From Pseudocercospora fijiensis CIRAD86 (taxonomy: Eukaryota; Ascomycota; Dothideomycetes; Mycosphaerellales; Mycosphaerellaceae): 64,000 nucleotides of DNA. The stretch is taken from assembly GCF_000340215.1 (NCBI RefSeq), contig NW_006921533.1:7417671-7481670 (forward strand), written 5' to 3'. The notes below the pieces were generated by a model. The model had not been told where the DNA came from. It was given only the letters and a program-made list of their open reading frames with translations, and did no database searches. Made by a program: the position numbers and the translations under genes. Position 1 is the stretch's first letter. The number at the start of each line of letters is the position of its first letter. Of the stretch, positions 1-11,668 are shown piece by piece.

Positions 1-198
1 CACAAGATTTGTCGTGGAATTCAGCCTCGACGTGACCTGTTGCCAGTCTCATCTGCCAGTGCATGGTGTAATTTAATTCACAATCCTTGCCTTGCTTCGC
101 ATCTCAGCAAGTGGTGTACCATAGCACGGCTGGTGCTATATATGAGTTGATAATATGCAACTCTTATTAGCATACATGTAGCTAGAAGCGCGAGAAGG
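1..198. other. left edge, no gene seen
   Basis: I see no convincing gene here. Base composition is ordinary and CpA/TpG are present, so this stretch is not RIP-mutated, unlike the sequence right of 1,200. Confidence 0.5.
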
Positions 199-417
199 GG
201 CACCGTAGTGCGGAGTCATCGATCTATGGTACTAAAGTACAGATAGGATCGAGAGGGCACCGAGATGCAAACATTCCTAAGGAGAGAGCGAGGCACCGTA
301 GTGCAGAGTCATCGATCCATGATACCGAAGTACAGATAGGATCGAGAGGGCACCGAGGTGCAGAGAGGTGATCTATGGCACCAAAGTGCAGGCTTCCTCA
401 AAGTGGTACCGGAGTAC
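199..417. repeat. array of eight 13-bp quasi-palindromes spaced about 28 bp
   Basis: Eight related sites of the form GGYACCNNAGTRC start at 199, 228, 256, 292, 321, 349, 377 and 405, so spacing is 28 or 29 bp with one step of 36. Each is an imperfect inverted repeat (GCACC..AGTGC or GTACC..AGTAC), and the two arms change together, so GCAC pairs with GTGC and GTAC with GTAC. Superimposed is a direct duplication of about 72 bp (199-270 and 291-362) with cores such as AGATAGGATCGAGAGGGCACC. Function unknown; it could be a minisatellite or a cluster of protein-binding sites. Confidence 0.75.
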
Positions 418-496
418 TTGTGATCCGAGGATCATTGACTGCCCAGCCGGAGCGCTGCGAAGCAAACGCGCTGTGATCGAGACCAAGAGAGCAGAA

Positions 497-1047
497 CTAG
501 TCGTTCTGCCCAAGGAGCTTCTTTTTCTTATGTTCACGCAGTGCCATCTCGAAGGTGGCAATCTTTCTCTTCATCTCATCGATTCCCGCCTCCCACTTGT
601 CATCGTCTGCCTGTTGCTGAGCAGCTTGCTCCGCTCGTGCAGGAGCAGTGCGCTCTGCCTCCTGTTCGGCTTCGGATTTCTGGAGAATGCTGCTGTATCG
701 ATCGTCTTGCCGCTTTGGCTGGTCAGGAGCATTTTCTTCCGGCGCCAATGGTGTTTGTGCAGTGGAGTCCTCCTCTTCACCAGCGTCCACGCCGTCTTCG
801 TAGTAAGGCCAGGGAGTTGCGCTTGCGTATTCAGCCCTGGCCTCCTCCCGTTGATCGTACACGAGGTTGCTGTAGTCGGGTTTTACCGAGTACACGCAGT
901 CGTCTCGCAAACAGTTGCTCACATATCGGTGGACAGAAGGCATGTATCGCCATTCTTTGTTGTTGTATAAATACTTATCTGGTTCAAAGTGCCCGTGCGC
1001 GGCACAGCAGGATTTTTTTTTTGCTGCTTCTTCTTCGGGCGAGCCAT
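497..1047 (-). pseudogene. small hypothetical protein gene, frameshifted at an A10 tract
   Basis: The ATG at 1047 opens a basic start (MARPKKKQQKK) that runs into a ten-A tract around 1011-1020. In the assembled frame translation ends after about 43 codons at 919. One extra A (or two fewer) would join it to a frame that stays open to the stop at 497-499, giving about 183 residues. That frame has a Cys/His/Tyr-rich first part (SCCAAHGHFEP, YMPSVHRYV), an acidic middle and a charged C-terminal helix with Glu/Lys heptads that looks like a coiled coil. I do not recognise the family. The same long frame is open upstream to 1171, but that part lies in a transposon inverted repeat, so I prefer the ATG at 1047. 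The indel may be a sequencing or assembly error. The pogo element begins 84 bp upstream of the ATG, so the native promoter is displaced. Confidence 0.5.
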
Positions 1048-1131
1048 CTGGTTGTCTTTGTGATGTGAACAGAGTGGTGAAGGGCTGTTCAAAAATACAG
1101 CGCGTCGCGCGCCAAGACCTTTTGCCAAATA

Positions 1132-1172
1132 GAAGTCTTCCCCACCTGCCGCATAGCCCCGCCTGTCGCATA
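1132..1172. repeat. left terminal inverted repeat of the pogo element
   Basis: Begins GAAGTCTTCCCCACCTGCCG directly after TA. It matches the reverse complement of 11130-11170 at roughly nine bases in ten, and most differences are C/T or G/A. Confidence 0.88.
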
Positions 1173-1964
1173 CCTCGATTTAACTTTTTCGAAATTCGGC
1201 CTTCTATCTTCTAACAACAATAACTATAGATACAGACTAGCAATATAGGCGTACAATAGCTGATTTAAAAGAGTAGAAGAAGCCGAATATTTCTACTACT
1301 ATAAGGAAGTATTCCGTTAAGCGTACGAAGTTAAGTAAGCTATAGAATAGCAAAGCTAGAACTAAGCAGTAGTAGTACGAAGAACAGCAATTACTAATAC
1401 TATAATAAGAACAAACCCTCTACGATTATATTAATCTTCTTACTAAGTTAGCCCTCCTTCCGACTATCGTAATAATACGTAACTTCGCCTACGAAATCTA
1501 TAGTAATATACCTAGAAAGAACTAGCCTACTCGCTTTAAATACCGGTAGAGGGAATACCTAGATTTAGTATATATTAGCAACTTAGATAAGGCTTATAAG
1601 AAGGCGGATAGCTATTTCTCCTATACTTAGTACTTCGAGAAGTTATAAGCGGCTATTAATAAGTACAATATTAAGCCGAAGAATATTACAAATATAGACG
1701 AGAAGGGCTTTATAATTAGGGTCTTAAGCAAGGCATTAAGATACTTCTTAAAGAACGCAGTTAAGAGTAGACAGCTTATAGGATACCTATAGGATAGTAA
1801 TAGAGAGTAGATAACCTATATTATAGCTATTTCCGCTAACTTTACGAGCCTTCCGCCTATACTAATCTATAAGGCTTAACCTAGCAATCTTTAGGATACC
1901 TAGGTAGAGGATATAGACCTAGAAAATAGTAAGCTAAAAGGTTAGCGAAGCGACCTTAAGTATA

Positions 1965-2588
1965 TAAGTAAAGGCCCCGGACTAAGCGTAGTTACAATTA
2001 TACTTAGTTTACGTAAGCTATTAGTACCCTCTGCGTAACGCGTGCTAAACAGGCTTGTTATCGCAAGCTATTAGTACCCTCTACGTAACATTCTCGCTTG
2101 TTATTAGCATCGACGTATCTTATATAGGCCCGTAAGTTACGCCTTCGAAATTCGTCTTAATCTTAGCTACGAGGTAGTTTCGCGAAAACGGAGTCGTACG
2201 TCTATACGTCGTATAGGCGTAGGCATCGAATAGGTAGTATAGTCTGTTTATAATCGGGGATACGGTCGTTTATTCGGTGCGTCCTTGTTATTATTATTAT
2301 AGTATACTTCGGAGGGCGGAAGTGCAACCTAAGGTAGAGGTTATATATTTTCGCCTTGTTTCGACTAATAAGAGGCTGCGCTAGATTTTGTATTAGGTCC
2401 GCTCTAAATACTAAAGCCCCTATTATACTATAGAACACCGCACCTTCTGAGACATATATATACCTGCTACGTTATACTAAGTCCGTCTAATTGTAACTGC
2501 GCTTAGTCCCCTCGAAATCGACTTCCGTAATAACTCGTCGCAAGCTCCTCGTATTACTATAGCCGATTTCTTCGGGGCCTTCACTTAA
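1965..2588. mobile_element. hAT-type MITE inside the pogo transposase
   Basis: Both ends carry the inverted repeat TAAGTRAAGGCCCCG (left 1965-1979, right complement ending 2588). The flanks are a perfect 8-bp duplication, TAAGTATA, at 1957-1964 and 2589-2596, the length typical of hAT elements. Deleting the element and one duplication restores the transposase frame (..DLKYIAFFITSLIG..). A second inverted pair, ACTAAGCGYAGTTACAATTA, lies subterminally (1981-2000; about 2488-2507). Inside is a near-identical 26-bp direct repeat at 2014 and 2065. No transposase is seen, so it was non-autonomous. Confidence 0.88.
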
Positions 2589-2612
2589 TAAGTATATAGC
2601 CTTCTTTATAAC

Positions 2613-2809
2613 TATAAGAAGGGTATATTAGTAGGTAGATAGGGTAGTAGTAGGTATAGGTAGTATTCGATAGAGATCTAGAAGAAGAGGGAGGAAGGTA
2701 GGCAAGTTAGCCTACTACTAAGCGCTAAGCCCTACCTAAGGTATCGAGACCCTAGCTTTACTCGAGCCCGGTTATATACTAATTACGTATAACCTCTTTA
2801 GTCCTAATA
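2613..2809 (-). repeat. 3' LTR of copy A
   Basis: Begins TATAAGAAGGG and ends CCTAATA on the plus strand. It differs from the partner LTR at 9628-9824 at about seven sites, all G/A or C/T with this copy in the A/T state, as expected if RIP hit the two LTRs unequally. Confidence 0.93.
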
Positions 2810-4139
2810 TACGCTTCCCTTCTAAAGGCCGCGCCCTCGTAGCCGGTCTTTGTTCTAGTCTCAACCTCTATTGCTACTAACTTAGTAGGTCTAATAAGCC
2901 GCTTAGTCCGCGCTAAATTAAACGCACAACTACCGATTATATAACTATATCAAACCTTACCTTCTAGCACAATGTCTAACTCTAACTGCGCTATCCTTAT
3001 ATATAATAAAGTAATATATAACTACGAGAATTAAGGACTATCGACTAATTATAATACGAGCGCGCCTTCCCTACTATAATAGGTAGGCGTACGAGGTATT
3101 GCAGTACTGCCTCCGTTCTAAGTAATATCGTTCCGAGTTCTCTACGTCTACTCTAAAAGACCTAGAAATGTCCGCTTCCGAGGGTTTGTCCGCTTCCGAG
3201 GGTTATTATTCTCGTTATTACGAGGACTATTATTTACTATCGTAGTTTTACTAGCCCTAATTAGTTAGGTTTGGTAGCCTTTAAGTGTTAACTAATTATA
3301 TCTTTTCAAAAAACTTAGTTCTTCTAGTTTCTATAGGTAAAGGCTATTATAAGTATAATAGTTAAGGTTTGCCTCGCTTAAAGGGTCGGAAAGATCGAGG
3401 AGTAACCTATTATCCGTAAGATCGACCCCGGCTAGCTTAGCTCTATAGTTTTTGCCTTTAGTTAGTCTATTAGTCGCTTAATCTTTTAGGCGGCTTAAAG
3501 TTTTAATTAAAGTTTTAATTAAACCTTTAATATAGCTATTCTTTTAACTTAGCCGGTATAGTACGCTCCGGCTCGTAGTATAGGTAAGGTTGTATCTATA
3601 GGCGTAGCGATAATAGCAAGTAATATTAATAATAGCGGCGCTAGTCGTCTTAGCGCTAACTTTACCTTCTTCTAATTTCCTTCTTTAACTAATAACAACT
3701 CGGTAATACTATTACTAATATAGCTATATCCTTCCTTTCTTAAATAGCAATATACTCTGTAACACCGTTACTAATATAGCCGCGCCGGCCGCGCCGTCCT
3801 TTAGTATAAGCGCGACGCCGTCGTTACTATTATTATTACTAATTACGCGTACGCGTGCGCGTATCCTCGTCGACCGCCTAGGCCTCGAGATCTTCGATAG
3901 AATAAGGAGGCGCTAAGAGAAGGGTCTTATAGGGTACGCTAATAAAAAGGTAGTTTCCTAAAAGAGCAGCGAATAGTTAGCGCATTATAGCGCGTTTGTT
4001 AGCACTCGGTGCGCGTCTACTATAGTAGTATAGTCTTATTATCCTAGGTTGTCGGCTTCCGATTAGTTAGCTAATAGCACCCTAGGGGTAGTATTATTCC
4101 TAGGCGACATTATAGGCCCTTAGCCTTCTTCTTGTTCTT

Positions 4140-7100
4140 TACACTAGTCTAATACTTATCTAACAACTTAGCTATATCCTTAAAGGAATCTTTAGCCTCC
4201 TACGAGTCCTATTTAGGTAAATAGCCTTGCTACCTTAATAGGTATTCCTTCTTGCCCTACCTAGTTCGGTACTTTAGGATGCGTTCTATAGACTATAGCT
4301 CTTTACCGTCGGCTAGTATTTCTTTATGTTTAGTAGGGGCTTCTTTATTAGAGTCTCCGCGGTAGTAGTATAGTTTAAGGAGGGAGATATAGAAGGTGTT
4401 ATAGATAGTATAGTATAGTAGGAGCTATAACTAATAGGCCTAGCTATTGCCCTTCGGTTCTCGGATTCGGAATAGGCTAATGTATCTTAGTGCAAGCTTA
4501 GGCCTTGTTTTGCTATTAGGTAATAGGTGTTTGCGGATACGGAGGTTCTTAGTGCTTAGTATAACTATATCGCCTTGCTTAAAGGTTATTAGCGTATAGT
4601 GTTTATTATAGTAGGCCTTCTAATAGGCCTAGGCCTTTGCTAGTTTGTTAGCTATCTTAGCGTAAATCTCTCGTATCTTTTAAACCCTCTTAATAGCCGC
4701 TAGTGTTTTAGGGGTTAGTACTTGATACGCTTCCCTTTCCTTACGCTCGGCCTCGAGCGATAGAGGGTCTTATAGTATAGCAGCGTTCTAGCCTATTATA
4801 GCTATATATAGTAATACCTTGGTTAATAAATGCATACTGTTATTATATACGAATTCAGCTAGTTATAGGAGGTTAACCTAGTCGTTAGGATTCTCGTTAA
4901 TATAGCTGCGTAGGTACTGCTATAGGGTAGCATTCTGCCTCTCTATTTAACCGTTAGTCTATAGATAGAAGGCTATTAATAGCCGATGCTTTAGTCTTAG
5001 CTGTAGGCATATTTCGCTCTAATAGTACGATATAAATGTCGAGCCCCTATCGGAGACTATCCCTTTAGGGGTTCCCTAATAGGTATAGAAGATATTAGTC
5101 TATAGCGCCTCTACTATATTAATAGCAGTCTAATCCTTGCGCGCCGGGATGTATCGAGCGCCTTTAGTAAATCGATCTACTATAACAAGGATAGCATTAT
5201 ATACGTCCTTGCTATCCCTACGCTTAGCAGGTAGAAGGCCTATAATAAAGTCTATTATAAGCTCTATAAATAGCTTATAAGGGATTAGTAAAGAGGACAA
5301 CTCGCTAAAAGGCTAATGCTTTAGTGCCTTAATACGTTAATATACAGCATACGTGTTTACGTAGTCCTTTATATCCCGCTTACTATTTAGCTAGTAGTAT
5401 ATATACGATAGTAGCTCGTACGACCTCTCTATACTATAGTAACCGGTAAGCTTACTATTATAGTGTCGCTTAAGAAGTTCTTATCGGATCGAATGTTTAG
5501 CGGGGACATAGTATCTGCCCTTAAACTTCAAATAACCTTTATTATCGATCAACTAATTATTACTCTTACTAGATCGAGTCTTTCGCCTACTTATAAGCCT
5601 ATCGATACGTTTAGCAGCAAAGGCGTCCCTCTACTAGGCCCGTAATAGCTTATCTATAAACGATTAACTATCCCTATTTGCAAGGTTATTTAATATCACC
5701 CTCGCTATTAAACGAGGTACGCATTATATATATCTAATAGTACTAGTAGCCGGATTAACTGTATTAGTGCTTTAATCGCTGTTACTATATATAGCGATAT
5801 CGACTATAGAGTTATTATAACTTCTCCTGTCTGTGTCCTTAGCCCTTGCCTTAATACGTACTATTAATATAGTAAGAGTATTAATATGCTTTAAGCCGTC
5901 GCGGAGTCCGGTAAGCCGCTTATCCTACGCTTGCTTATTAATAATACGGGCTATAGCAATCTTATGCTATAGGGTTAGAAACAAAGAATTAATGTGTTAG
6001 GTCTCGCTATCGTAATTAGGTCGCCTCGATAGGCTATTAGCAGGGTTGCTTACGCCTAGCCGATATAATATATTAAAATTAAACCTAGCGAGGTAGACGG
6101 CCTATCTAGCTTGTCGACCTATAACCCTAGTAACCTTAGTAATGCTACGGAGGTTGTTATAGTCTGTATAGACCTAAATAGGGTGCTAAGCACTATCGAG
6201 ATAGTAGCGCTAGTACTTAAAGGCTTCTACGATTGCTAAGAGCTCTTGCTCGTAGGTCTCGTAACGACGCTCTATACTAATTATCTTCTATAAGAAGAAG
6301 GCAATTAGGTGCTAGTAGTAGTTACTGTCTAACTGCTAAGACATTATAGCCGATATAGCGAACTGTAAAGCGTTAGTCTTAATGCGGATTAGTTTGCTTA
6401 GTACGAAGTAGTATAATAAGGGGACTTTAGTAAATCGCTTCTTTAAACCGTTAAAAGCGGCTTGCGCTTTGTTAGTCTATTTAAATTCTCTAGTCGGGTT
6501 AGCCTTAGTTTTAGTAAGCTTAGTTAGGGGCATTACATACCGTAAATAGCCCTTAATAAAGCGACGATAGAAATTAGCGAAGCCGAGGAATAATTAAAGT
6601 TCTTTAATACTAGTAGGCGTTAGCTACTTAGTAATAGTCGTAATCCAATTAGGATTAGCCTTAATACCCTCGGTTAATATAAGGAAGCTAAGGAAGGCTA
6701 CCTCCTTAGTAGCAAAGGTATATTTAGAAGGCTTGCAATATAGTCTATAGGCCTATAGGCGGTCGAGCACCTTACGTACTATAGCCTAGTATTCTACGAT
6801 ATTAGGTAAATAGGTATAAACTAGGATGTTATCTAGGTAAACTATATAGAGGTAGTCTAATAGGCCTAAAAGGGCCCGATTAATATAGGACTAGAATATA
6901 GTAGGGGCATTAGCTAGGCTAAATAGTATTACTAAATACTCGAAATAGCTATAGCGAGTATAGAAGGCTGTCTTCTATTCATCGCCCTTGCGAATACAGA
7001 TACGATAGTACGCATCCTTAATGTCTAATATAGTATAGAAACAGGCGCTAGAAAGGCGATCGAGGGTCTTATTAATAAGCGGAAGTAGATAGCGGTCTTT

Positions 7101-9370
7101 AATAGTAATAGCGTTAAGCCTACGATAGTCGATATATAGGCGTAGGCTACTATCCTTCTTCGGTACGAATAGGATAGATATACTAGTAGGGCTGTTGCTA
7201 TACTAAATTCGACTATTAGCTAGGTTCTTATCTAGGTACTTACGTAGCATAGTAAGCTCCCGTTTACTAAGGTTGTAGAGAGGCCTAAAAGGGACCTCCT
7301 TGCCCTATATAATATCGATCTTATAGTCTGTCTCTTTAAATATAGGCAATATCGATGCTAGGTAGTATTTAAATACATCGATATAGGTCTCTCGAATAGG
7401 CTATAGTATACGAGCGAGCTAATTAGGGTTTATACTATTAGGGGATATAGGTTTATCGTTATCCCCTAATAGGTCGACTATTAGGTTAGCTAGGGTTAGG
7501 TTGCTAATAAATAGGACCCTAATATTATTAGGGCACTCGCTAATATTAATATATTTAATGTCCTCTTTCCTAGCGATTCTAAATCGCTATTGTTAACTGC
7601 CTAAGTCTATAGCGATAGTAGTGCTTAAGGACAGGGTTACTAATAACAATAGTAGCTCCCCTATATAGGTTGTCTATATCTACTGCGTAGGTAGTAAAGT
7701 CTAGTAAGCGCTCGTTGCCGAGGTTATCTCTTAGGACTATATAAACATAGTAGGCTCTATAGGTTAAGTGCCGAGCGTTATTAAACTAAGCAAGGGTTAG
7801 TAGGTTAGTCCTAGGCAGTTATCGAAGGTCTAATTGCTTAGCTAGGCGATAGCTAATAAGGGCACTAACTAAATTTCCTAGATCTAGTATAACCTTAGTT
7901 TAATAGTTAGTACCCTTTGTATCCTATACAAGGTAGGAGCGTGTTATAGCTAGCACAATGTTAATAGTCTTACGCTGTATAAGGCTAATAGTTAGTACGG
8001 CGCTTATTCTTTTTTCGACTAATAAGAAGGTTAGCCTATAGGGATAGCGTTAGCTACTAAAAGGTGCTTTCGGTGCTTAGCGGTAGCACGGTCGATTCGG
8101 GCCTAGTCCTTAGGTTTGTCGCATTAGCCTAGTAGATAGCTAGTGCTGTTATAGTTAAAGCATTTCAACCTAGTTAGGGGGTTGCTATAGCCGCTATTGC
8201 TGCTATTATTAGTTAAGCGATTAGTATTGTAGGGATACGAGCCCCTTCTACGGCCCCTATTATAGCCTCCTCTATATAGCCGTCGGCTACGGCCTCTCCT
8301 ACGGTCGTTGTTACTGTTCCTATTGTTAGTATTGTTATTCTAGTAGGAACCTTAGTTTCCTCCGTAGCTATAATAGGTAGCTAGGCGTATTTTAGATTCT
8401 AACCGTTGTTAGAGCTAAACAGCTCGTTTAGCTGTTTCTACTTCGACTATAAACTAAATGCGTATTAGATTAGCCTGTTCGAACATACGGCGGCGGTCTA
8501 ATTTAAGGACTAGCTCCTATCTTAGTTTAGGTCGTATCTCAGATATCTAGATAGAGTCGGTCTTAGGTAGCAGGTCGTCCTTAAGGGTCTTTAGGTAGGC
8601 CTCGAAGGATCGAGAGGTTTAGTCGGCCTTTTGTTTAGCACGTAGGTATTAGTCTTAGGCGTGCTGCTAGCGTAATATAGGGTTGCTAAGGGTGTTTAGT
8701 ATAATAGTCTTATAATCCTGCTATTAAATAGCGGTCTAGTCGTAAAGGGAATCAAAATAGTTATCCTATATACGCTTAGGGTTACCGTTAATGTACTGCA
8801 TAGTATAGACAACTAAGGAATAGTTATCTAGCAGCGCTCTTAGTATATTGCGCTAGTTAAGCTTATAGTTACGAATATAGTTATTATATTGCTTTCGACT
8901 AGAGCTATTAAACACGGTGCAGTCCTTAAGATTAGTATCCTTCTTCTAGACTAGAACTAATAGTAAGGAAGGCCCTACTATCGGCTTAGTATTAGTTGTT
9001 AGGGCCTCCTAAAGGCGGCGAATTTCGAGGAGGTTGTCCTTTAGCTATTATTTTTAACGTAGAGCAGCGAGCCTGTTTTAGGTAGCTTCTTAAAGTCTCG
9101 CTACTAGCTAAGGGCTAAAGGCTAGTTAGCTATATCGACGGTTAACAATATTGCTAAGAATGTCGTTAATAGGCAATTCTAGATTATTACCTAGGACTAC
9201 AGGTTCTTCGGTAGGCCTAGTAGTAGGCTCTTTAGTAGGAGGCACTTTAGCAGGTGCTTTAGTAGGCACTTTAGTAGGCACTATACCGCTAGCGTTATCG
9301 TTGCTAGCGCTGCTAGCGGTAGCACGGTTATTGTTTCGTAATAAACCGGCTATTATAAGGGGCGACACTA
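4140..9370 (-). pseudogene. gag-pol remnants of copy A
   Basis: On the minus strand a Gag start with Pro-Thr-Lys repeats lies at 9368-9126. A CCHC-like knuckle with His changed to Tyr follows at about 8180-8140. Protease, reverse transcriptase (YLDN at about 6821-6840), RNase H (about 6500-6200), integrase (about 5700-4900) and a C-terminal chromodomain-like stretch near 4300-4150 follow in order. TAG/TAA codons interrupt all frames. The 3' region (about 2810-4140) is non-coding and carries a short TTA tract near 3825 that corresponds to the expanded microsatellite in copy D. Confidence 0.8.
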
Positions 9371-9627
9371 ATAATGTATTATTAGCCCCTAAGATACGGA
9401 TATAGCGGAATTAGTAGATATCGGTCTAGTATGCTTAACTTAGTATAATAGGCCGTATAGAAGGCCTTGCTTAATAATTAGTACGGTTGTTTTAGTAGAG
9501 TAGTACGTATATAGGTCCCGTTCTTCGGGCGCAATATAGTTAGATTAACGGTTTTCGTAGCTATACCGCTAAAAGCTTGAAATAAGGACTATCTAGCTAC
9601 TGCCCTTAAAGGGTAGATCGAATACTA

Positions 9628-9824
9628 TATAAGAAGGGTATGTTAGTAGGTAGATAGGGTAGTAGTAGGTATAGGTAGTATTCGATAGAGATCTAGAAGG
9701 AGAGGGAGGAAGGCAGGCAAGTTAGCCTACTGCTAAGCGCTAAGCCCTGCCTAAGGCATCGAGACCCTAGCTTTACTCGAGCCCGGTTATATACCAATTA
9801 CGTATAACCTCTTTAGTCCTAATA
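9628..9824 (-). repeat. 5' LTR of copy A
   Basis: Partner of 2613-2809. ATCGAATACT at 9617-9626, one base outside the LTR, is the complement of AGTATTCGAT inside it (9677-9686), the self-priming arrangement described for copy C. Confidence 0.93.
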
Positions 9825-11129
9825 ACAACCTCCCTAATAGGCTAGACTTTAGATAAACTCGGCTTTAAATAGTTAACTAAAGTATACGATCGTTTTATAA
9901 AGAAGAAGGCTCGTAATAGTCGCGATTAGAGGCTGCTTTTAGTTAATAGATACGGCTCTTATTTAACTATAAAGTTTATCGACTAAGCTCTTAGAAGGAA
10001 GATATTAGTAGGCGTATATCCGCCTTATTTAACTTACCGGCTATAACTACTAGATATAGCTGTATTCGCACCCCTTGCCTCGTAGTATTTAACCGCTTTA
10101 AACGCCTATCTATATAGGTTATAGGCAATATAAGGTATTACAAAGAGGGCCTTCTTTATACTCTTCTAGCAAGCCTAGACACTAGTACTAACACCTTATA
10201 ATATTAAGTCTGCTTTTAAGAAGACTAGTATCTATCTATTTAATCCGGAATTAGTCCTATCTAAGCTACTATTGCCGAAGCTATATAGCGACTATTCAAA
10301 CCTACTATTAAGGCCTTCTATAGGCTCTAGGCCTTCTACGAGTAGCTTACTTACTATATAAGACTAGCGGAAGATAAGTGCGTTAATCCGTAAGGAGGTA
10401 AAGCATAAGGATACTAATAAGGTCCTTAGCCTACGTAGTAAAGTTAGTACCCTAGCAGCTAAGAATTTATTGCTTTATACTTAAGTTAATAGCCTTAGAT
10501 AGGCCCTATATAATAAGTAGAAGCGCCGTAAACGAGGCAAGAAGTTGTTTAAACAAGTAAGGGTAGAAGAAGGCTCTGCTTCTATATTCTATAGCCCTTC
10601 TAAGCTACTAAGAGCTAAGGAAATATAGTAAGAGAAGGAATAATAGAAATAGGCAGAGGCGGCTTATAAATAAGACGAGAAGGTATAGAAGGCACTTAAG
10701 AAGCAATATACACTTAGTATTAAACAGCTAAAGGCTATATAGCGATAACTAGAGGCTAAAGAAAAGAAGGTAAGGCTTACTAAGGAAGCCTATAAGAAGG
10801 AGATAAAGAAGGTAAATAAATAGGCTACTAGATAGCTAAATACTAACCTATAGGAGGTTGTTAAGAAGGTAAAGAACCCCTTCCGGCGTATTATCTTCGA
10901 GCAACCGCCTAAGTAAGATGTTATAGTGTCTCTAAGTAAGAAAGCTAGCAGTTCGGCTTCTAGTAAGCCTATACGTATTATATAGCTTTTAGTACGATAT
11001 AGGACATAGTCTCTATATTAGATTAAAGAGCGCTTCTAGCGCTTTGATATACACCAAAAATCTCTACAATCCAACCATTATTAAGTAAATGCGACCGTAT
11101 TGAATATATATAGTAAAACCGTGCGCTGC

Positions 11130-11170
11130 TATACGGCAGGCGGGAGTGTGCGGCAGGTGGGGAAGACTTC
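11130..11170. repeat. right terminal inverted repeat of the pogo element
   Basis: Reverse-complement partner of 1132-1172, ending GGTGGGGAAGACTTC directly before TA at 11171. This end looks less mutated than the transposase body. Confidence 0.88.
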
Positions 11171-11172
11171 TA

Positions 11173-11668
11173 TCGACGTTTGGCGTGCAGTTTCTTCCTT
11201 GACGATCAACGTCCACGACACGACATGGCCTCTCCGCCCTGAGAGTGATGGGAATAAGCATCCATTCATCGACTCGGCCGCGCCAGAACGAATTTGGTTC
11301 TGAGATGACTGGTGAGGGGACGGGGAATCATAATGGACCAGTGGATACTACATTGCCACGCAAACAATGTCTCCAAGAAGCGATGCGATATCGGGGCGAC
11401 CGGGCCGGTTCTTCGTTTCGCGATCTTGGCCGCACATGACAAGCTCATGCCTCCGACACGGGTATGTGTATCGCCACGGCATCACCTATTGTTAGAGATC
11501 GGAATCTCGGCCGGTTCGGGCTAAAATGTACCATGCAGCCTTGAGGAGATCACAGCCTGAAACGGTGACTGGGCACTGGTCAGACCACAATCATCCGTAC
11601 CCAAGGAGTGAAAGGGCGGTATAAACCTACATTTGCTCATCCATTCTTTACCTCCAAATTCGTCCAAA
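11173..11668. other. intergenic, pogo end to oxidoreductase start
   Basis: No gene supported. Composition switches back to unmutated DNA within a few bases of the transposon end. A TATAAA at 11620-11625 lies about 45 bp before the oxidoreductase ATG and may be core promoter, though that would leave a very short 5' UTR. Confidence 0.45.

Larger units (their letters stand above)
2613..9824 (-). mobile_element. Ty3/gypsy LTR retrotransposon, copy A
   Basis: Complete 7.2-kb element in minus orientation with 197-bp LTRs at both ends and gag-pol between. The target duplication is ATAAC (2608-2612) on the left and ACAAC (9825-9829) on the right; the one difference is a RIP-type C-to-T. It sits in the second half of the pogo transposase. 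It shares LTR and coding sequence with copies B, C and D. Coding capacity is destroyed by TAG/TAA stops. Confidence 0.93.
1232..11010 (+). pseudogene. pogo/Fot1-family transposase, RIP-mutated and split by two insertions
   Basis: Read with TAG/TAA as Gln or Trp, the frame shows the order expected of a fungal pogo transposase: an N-terminal helix-turn-helix (about 1240-1440, ADLKEQ then EQTLYDYINLLTKLA), a CENP-B-type DNA-binding part (IRNFAYEI, 1480-1560), the start of the DDE domain with NIDEKGF (about 1695-1715), and after the nested insertions the second catalytic part and the YPPYLTYRL..LLDIAVFAPL block (about 10015-10080), which corresponds to the family's YPPHSTHRLQPLDV segment. The C-terminal end (10500-10915) is Lys/Glu/Gln-rich, as in the family. 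Stops are almost all TAG/TAA. In life the enzyme would cut and paste the element at TA sites; this copy cannot be translated. Confidence 0.88.
1132..11170 (+). mobile_element. pogo/Fot1-type DNA transposon with nested insertions
   Basis: Terminal inverted repeats of about 41 bp lie at both ends and the element is flanked by TA on each side (1130-1131, 11171-11172), the duplication expected for Tc1/mariner-pogo elements. The interior reads as a RIP-mutated transposase. Removing the MITE (1965-2588) and gypsy element A (2613-9824), each with one copy of its target duplication, leaves about 2.19 kb, a normal size for a Fot1-like element, and restores one reading frame across both junctions. It is the oldest element of this nest, because the other two sit inside it. 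Confidence 0.9.

Noticed and set aside
199..417. CRISPR array
   Set aside because: Units are about 13 bp, themselves palindromic, spacers are mostly repeated sequence, and the genome is eukaryotic.
368..970. 200-residue plus-strand frame
   Set aside because: It overlaps the minus-strand frame that has biased, gene-like composition; this one is Val/Leu/Cys-rich antisense with no family likeness.
9151..9405. Gly/Val-rich plus-strand frame, also seen at 30277-30546 and 44230-44457
   Set aside because: It is the complement of the repetitive Gag N-terminus of the gypsy copies; it recurs because the repeat recurs.
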